The position numbers were made by a program, and so were the translations under genes. The notes below the pieces were generated by a model, which ran no database searches, was not told the origin of the DNA, and saw only the letters and a list, made by a program, of their open reading frames with translations. From BCD1 sp965230565 (GTDB lineage Bacteria > Bacteroidota > Bacteroidia > Chitinophagales > Saprospiraceae), in NCBI GenBank assembly GCA_965230565.1, contig CBDDLH010000015.1:434001-498000 (forward strand): 64,000 nucleotides of DNA. Direction: 5' to 3'. Below are positions 62,875 through 64,000 of the stretch, piece after piece (position 1 is the first letter of the stretch; each line of letters starts with the position of its first letter).

Positions 62875-64000
62875 TAGTCGACTTTTGTTAAATCCAGATT
62901 CCGCACCATTTGCAGATAGGATTTGGCAAACTCTGTCATGGAACTAAAATTGAGTGCACTCATGGAAGGGCTTAGTTTTGGAAATGCCCCCTGGTTTTTA
63001 TCTACTATTTTTTCGATGGCCTTCTTGATGACCTTTTTGTTCAGCTTACCGGATTCTTCATCAACATAATTGATCGTGAACCCAAGATCCTTGAAATATT
63101 GATACTCCGTAATCTCGTAAAACAAATGCAGAAAATCACGATCAGGACGAGGAGAGGCAAAATTAAACAAGCAATACCCAACAATGAATCCTGGAATGGC
63201 CATCGCAACCATTTTATAGTTGTTTTCACAATACCAGTCCATATGTTTGAGCTCACCGTCGATAAAACTCACTACACGATCATGCGTGACGGAAGGAGTT
63301 ATGCCGAAGGTAGCTTTAACCCTGTACATTTCCTTGAAGAAGGATTTTTTACTCCTTTTTAAAAGTTTTTCCAATTCCTTGCTCAGCAACCTGTTCTTTT
63401 CCGCTACACTTTTATCATCCTGGGCAAAAAACAGGCGATTCATGCGCTCCAGGGCTTCCATCATAAAACCTTCCGGCTTGATCAGATAATCGAGCTTGTA
63501 AATTAAATCGAGTAACAAATACCCAATACCTCCGGGATATTTGGTTGCATCCAGTGGCCCTTCTTTGATTTCTTTAAGGACATCATTGATTTTGGATTGA
63601 ATGAATTGATATTTCACCTCCTTCATCTCATCCGAAATGGGAATGAGGTGAGATACCTCCACAGGCTTGAGCATATCAAACTCGTCCAAAAGCAGATCAT
63701 CGAATTTATCAGCCTGAATGGCCATTTCCTTAAGAGCAAAATACAGTTTATAGGGAGATCCATCCAGTGAGTAAGTATCAAAAACGACGAGCAACTCATT
63801 ATCATCTCCAAGGGCAAACCGGCCAAAGTTCATACTGAAATTTTTCTCCAGCAACCGCCTTAAAAAGCCTACATTGAGTTGTTCGGTCTGGGCGATTTTG
63901 GCCATAGCCCTCAGACTATTTTTATCTGCGAATCCACTGATTTTTTTTGACCCCTGATATATTTCAAACTTCAAACCGTTTTCTTCGCCCCACCATCGGA
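62874..64000 (-). CDS. Uncharacterised protein in the paa cluster, N-terminus beyond window
   Basis: The frame stays open to the window edge: codons upstream of the TTG at 63974 read RWWGEENG, so the true start lies past base 64000. At least 375 residues are visible. The N-terminal ~110 residues (FLRRLLEKNFSMNFGRFALG, ELLVVFDTYSLDGSPYKLYF) weakly resemble the alpha/beta fold of YbjN or CesT-like chaperones. The rest is mainly helical with one hydrophobic stretch (MVAMAIPGFIVGYCLFNFAS). It is not PaaC. Translational coupling to paaD suggests co-expression, but no function can be assigned. Confidence 0.75.
   Translation of the reverse strand, partial: RWWGEENGLKFEIYQGSKKISGFADKNSLRAMAKIAQTEQLNVGFLRRLLEKNFSMNFGRFALGDDNELLVVFDTYSLDGSPYKLYFALKEMAIQADKFDDLLLDEFDMLKPVEVSHLIPISDEMKEVKYQFIQSKINDVLKEIKEGPLDATKYPGGIGYLLLDLIYKLDYLIKPEGFMMEALERMNRLFFAQDDKSVAEKNRLLSKELEKLLKRSKKSFFKEMYRVKATFGITPSVTHDRVVSFIDGELKHMDWYCENNYKMVAMAIPGFIVGYCLFNFASPRPDRDFLHLFYEITEYQYFKDLGFTINYVDEESGKLNKKVIKKAIEKIVDKNQGAFPKLSPSMSALNFSSMTEFAKSYLQMVRNLDLTKVD

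Noticed and set aside
1..64000. CRISPR array, prophage or intact insertion sequence
   Set aside because: No regularly spaced direct repeats, cas genes, phage structural genes or transposase were found; the repeats present are short palindromes.

Overview
The window reads as a chromosomal segment of a free-living member of the Bacteroidota, most likely of the Saprospiraceae/Lewinella-like branch. The evidence is several secreted proteins that end in type IX secretion (T9SS) sorting domains, a b558-type succinate dehydrogenase, a one-protein hybrid two-component regulator, an ECF sigma factor next to an outer-membrane barrel protein, promoter-like TAnnTTTG boxes, and the near absence of Shine-Dalgarno sequences. 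The family placement is inferred from protein style only.

Layout. 1-6.2 kb: tail of an amidohydrolase, then tex, a short glycogen phosphorylase and a polytopic membrane protein, all on the minus strand. 6.4-15.5 kb: ferritin with an SRPBCC protein, the sdhCAB operon, then lipoproteins and secreted enzymes. 15.5-20 kb: rluF, a 1.7 kb non-coding tract, a slipin (SPFH) gene and a lipoprotein. 20-26.6 kb: two sigma-factor loci; one is a divergent sigma-like protein, a zinc-finger membrane protein and a secreted TPR-CHAT protease candidate, the other an ECF sigma factor with a membrane/barrel partner. 26.8-38.5 kb: mostly housekeeping (paaI, radC, rnpA, aroQ, recQ, kdsD, class II ribonucleotide reductase), with a DnaA-box cluster between kdsD and nrdJ. 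38.6-56.2 kb: surface and sensory genes (T9SS cargo, LytS/LytTR pair, a 1383-residue hybrid regulator) and alaS. 56.2-60 kb: cupin, TPM-TPM-lemA, GNAT, meaB. 60-61.2 kb: a non-coding array of imperfect palindromes. 61.2-64 kb: part of a phenylacetate degradation (paa) operon.

The most unusual object is at 17.48-17.64 kb. Two consecutive tRNA-like modules are laid out in circularly permuted order: T-arm, then an acceptor helix closed by a 6-nt loop, then the D-arm. In the first module the two halves of the anticodon stem are complementary across the permutation. This is the architecture of the tRNA-mimicking domain of bacterial Y RNAs. It sits just upstream of a slipin gene, a family reported in RNA-repair neighbourhoods, yet no Ro60, RtcB or RtcA gene is present in the window.

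Other notable features are the sigma/anti-sigma/TPR-CHAT triad, a family of three perfect 15-bp AT-rich hairpins, a three-copy element made of a hairpin plus a conserved tail, a four-copy repeat array near 60-61 kb, and a secreted esterase gene broken by what look like compensating frameshifts.
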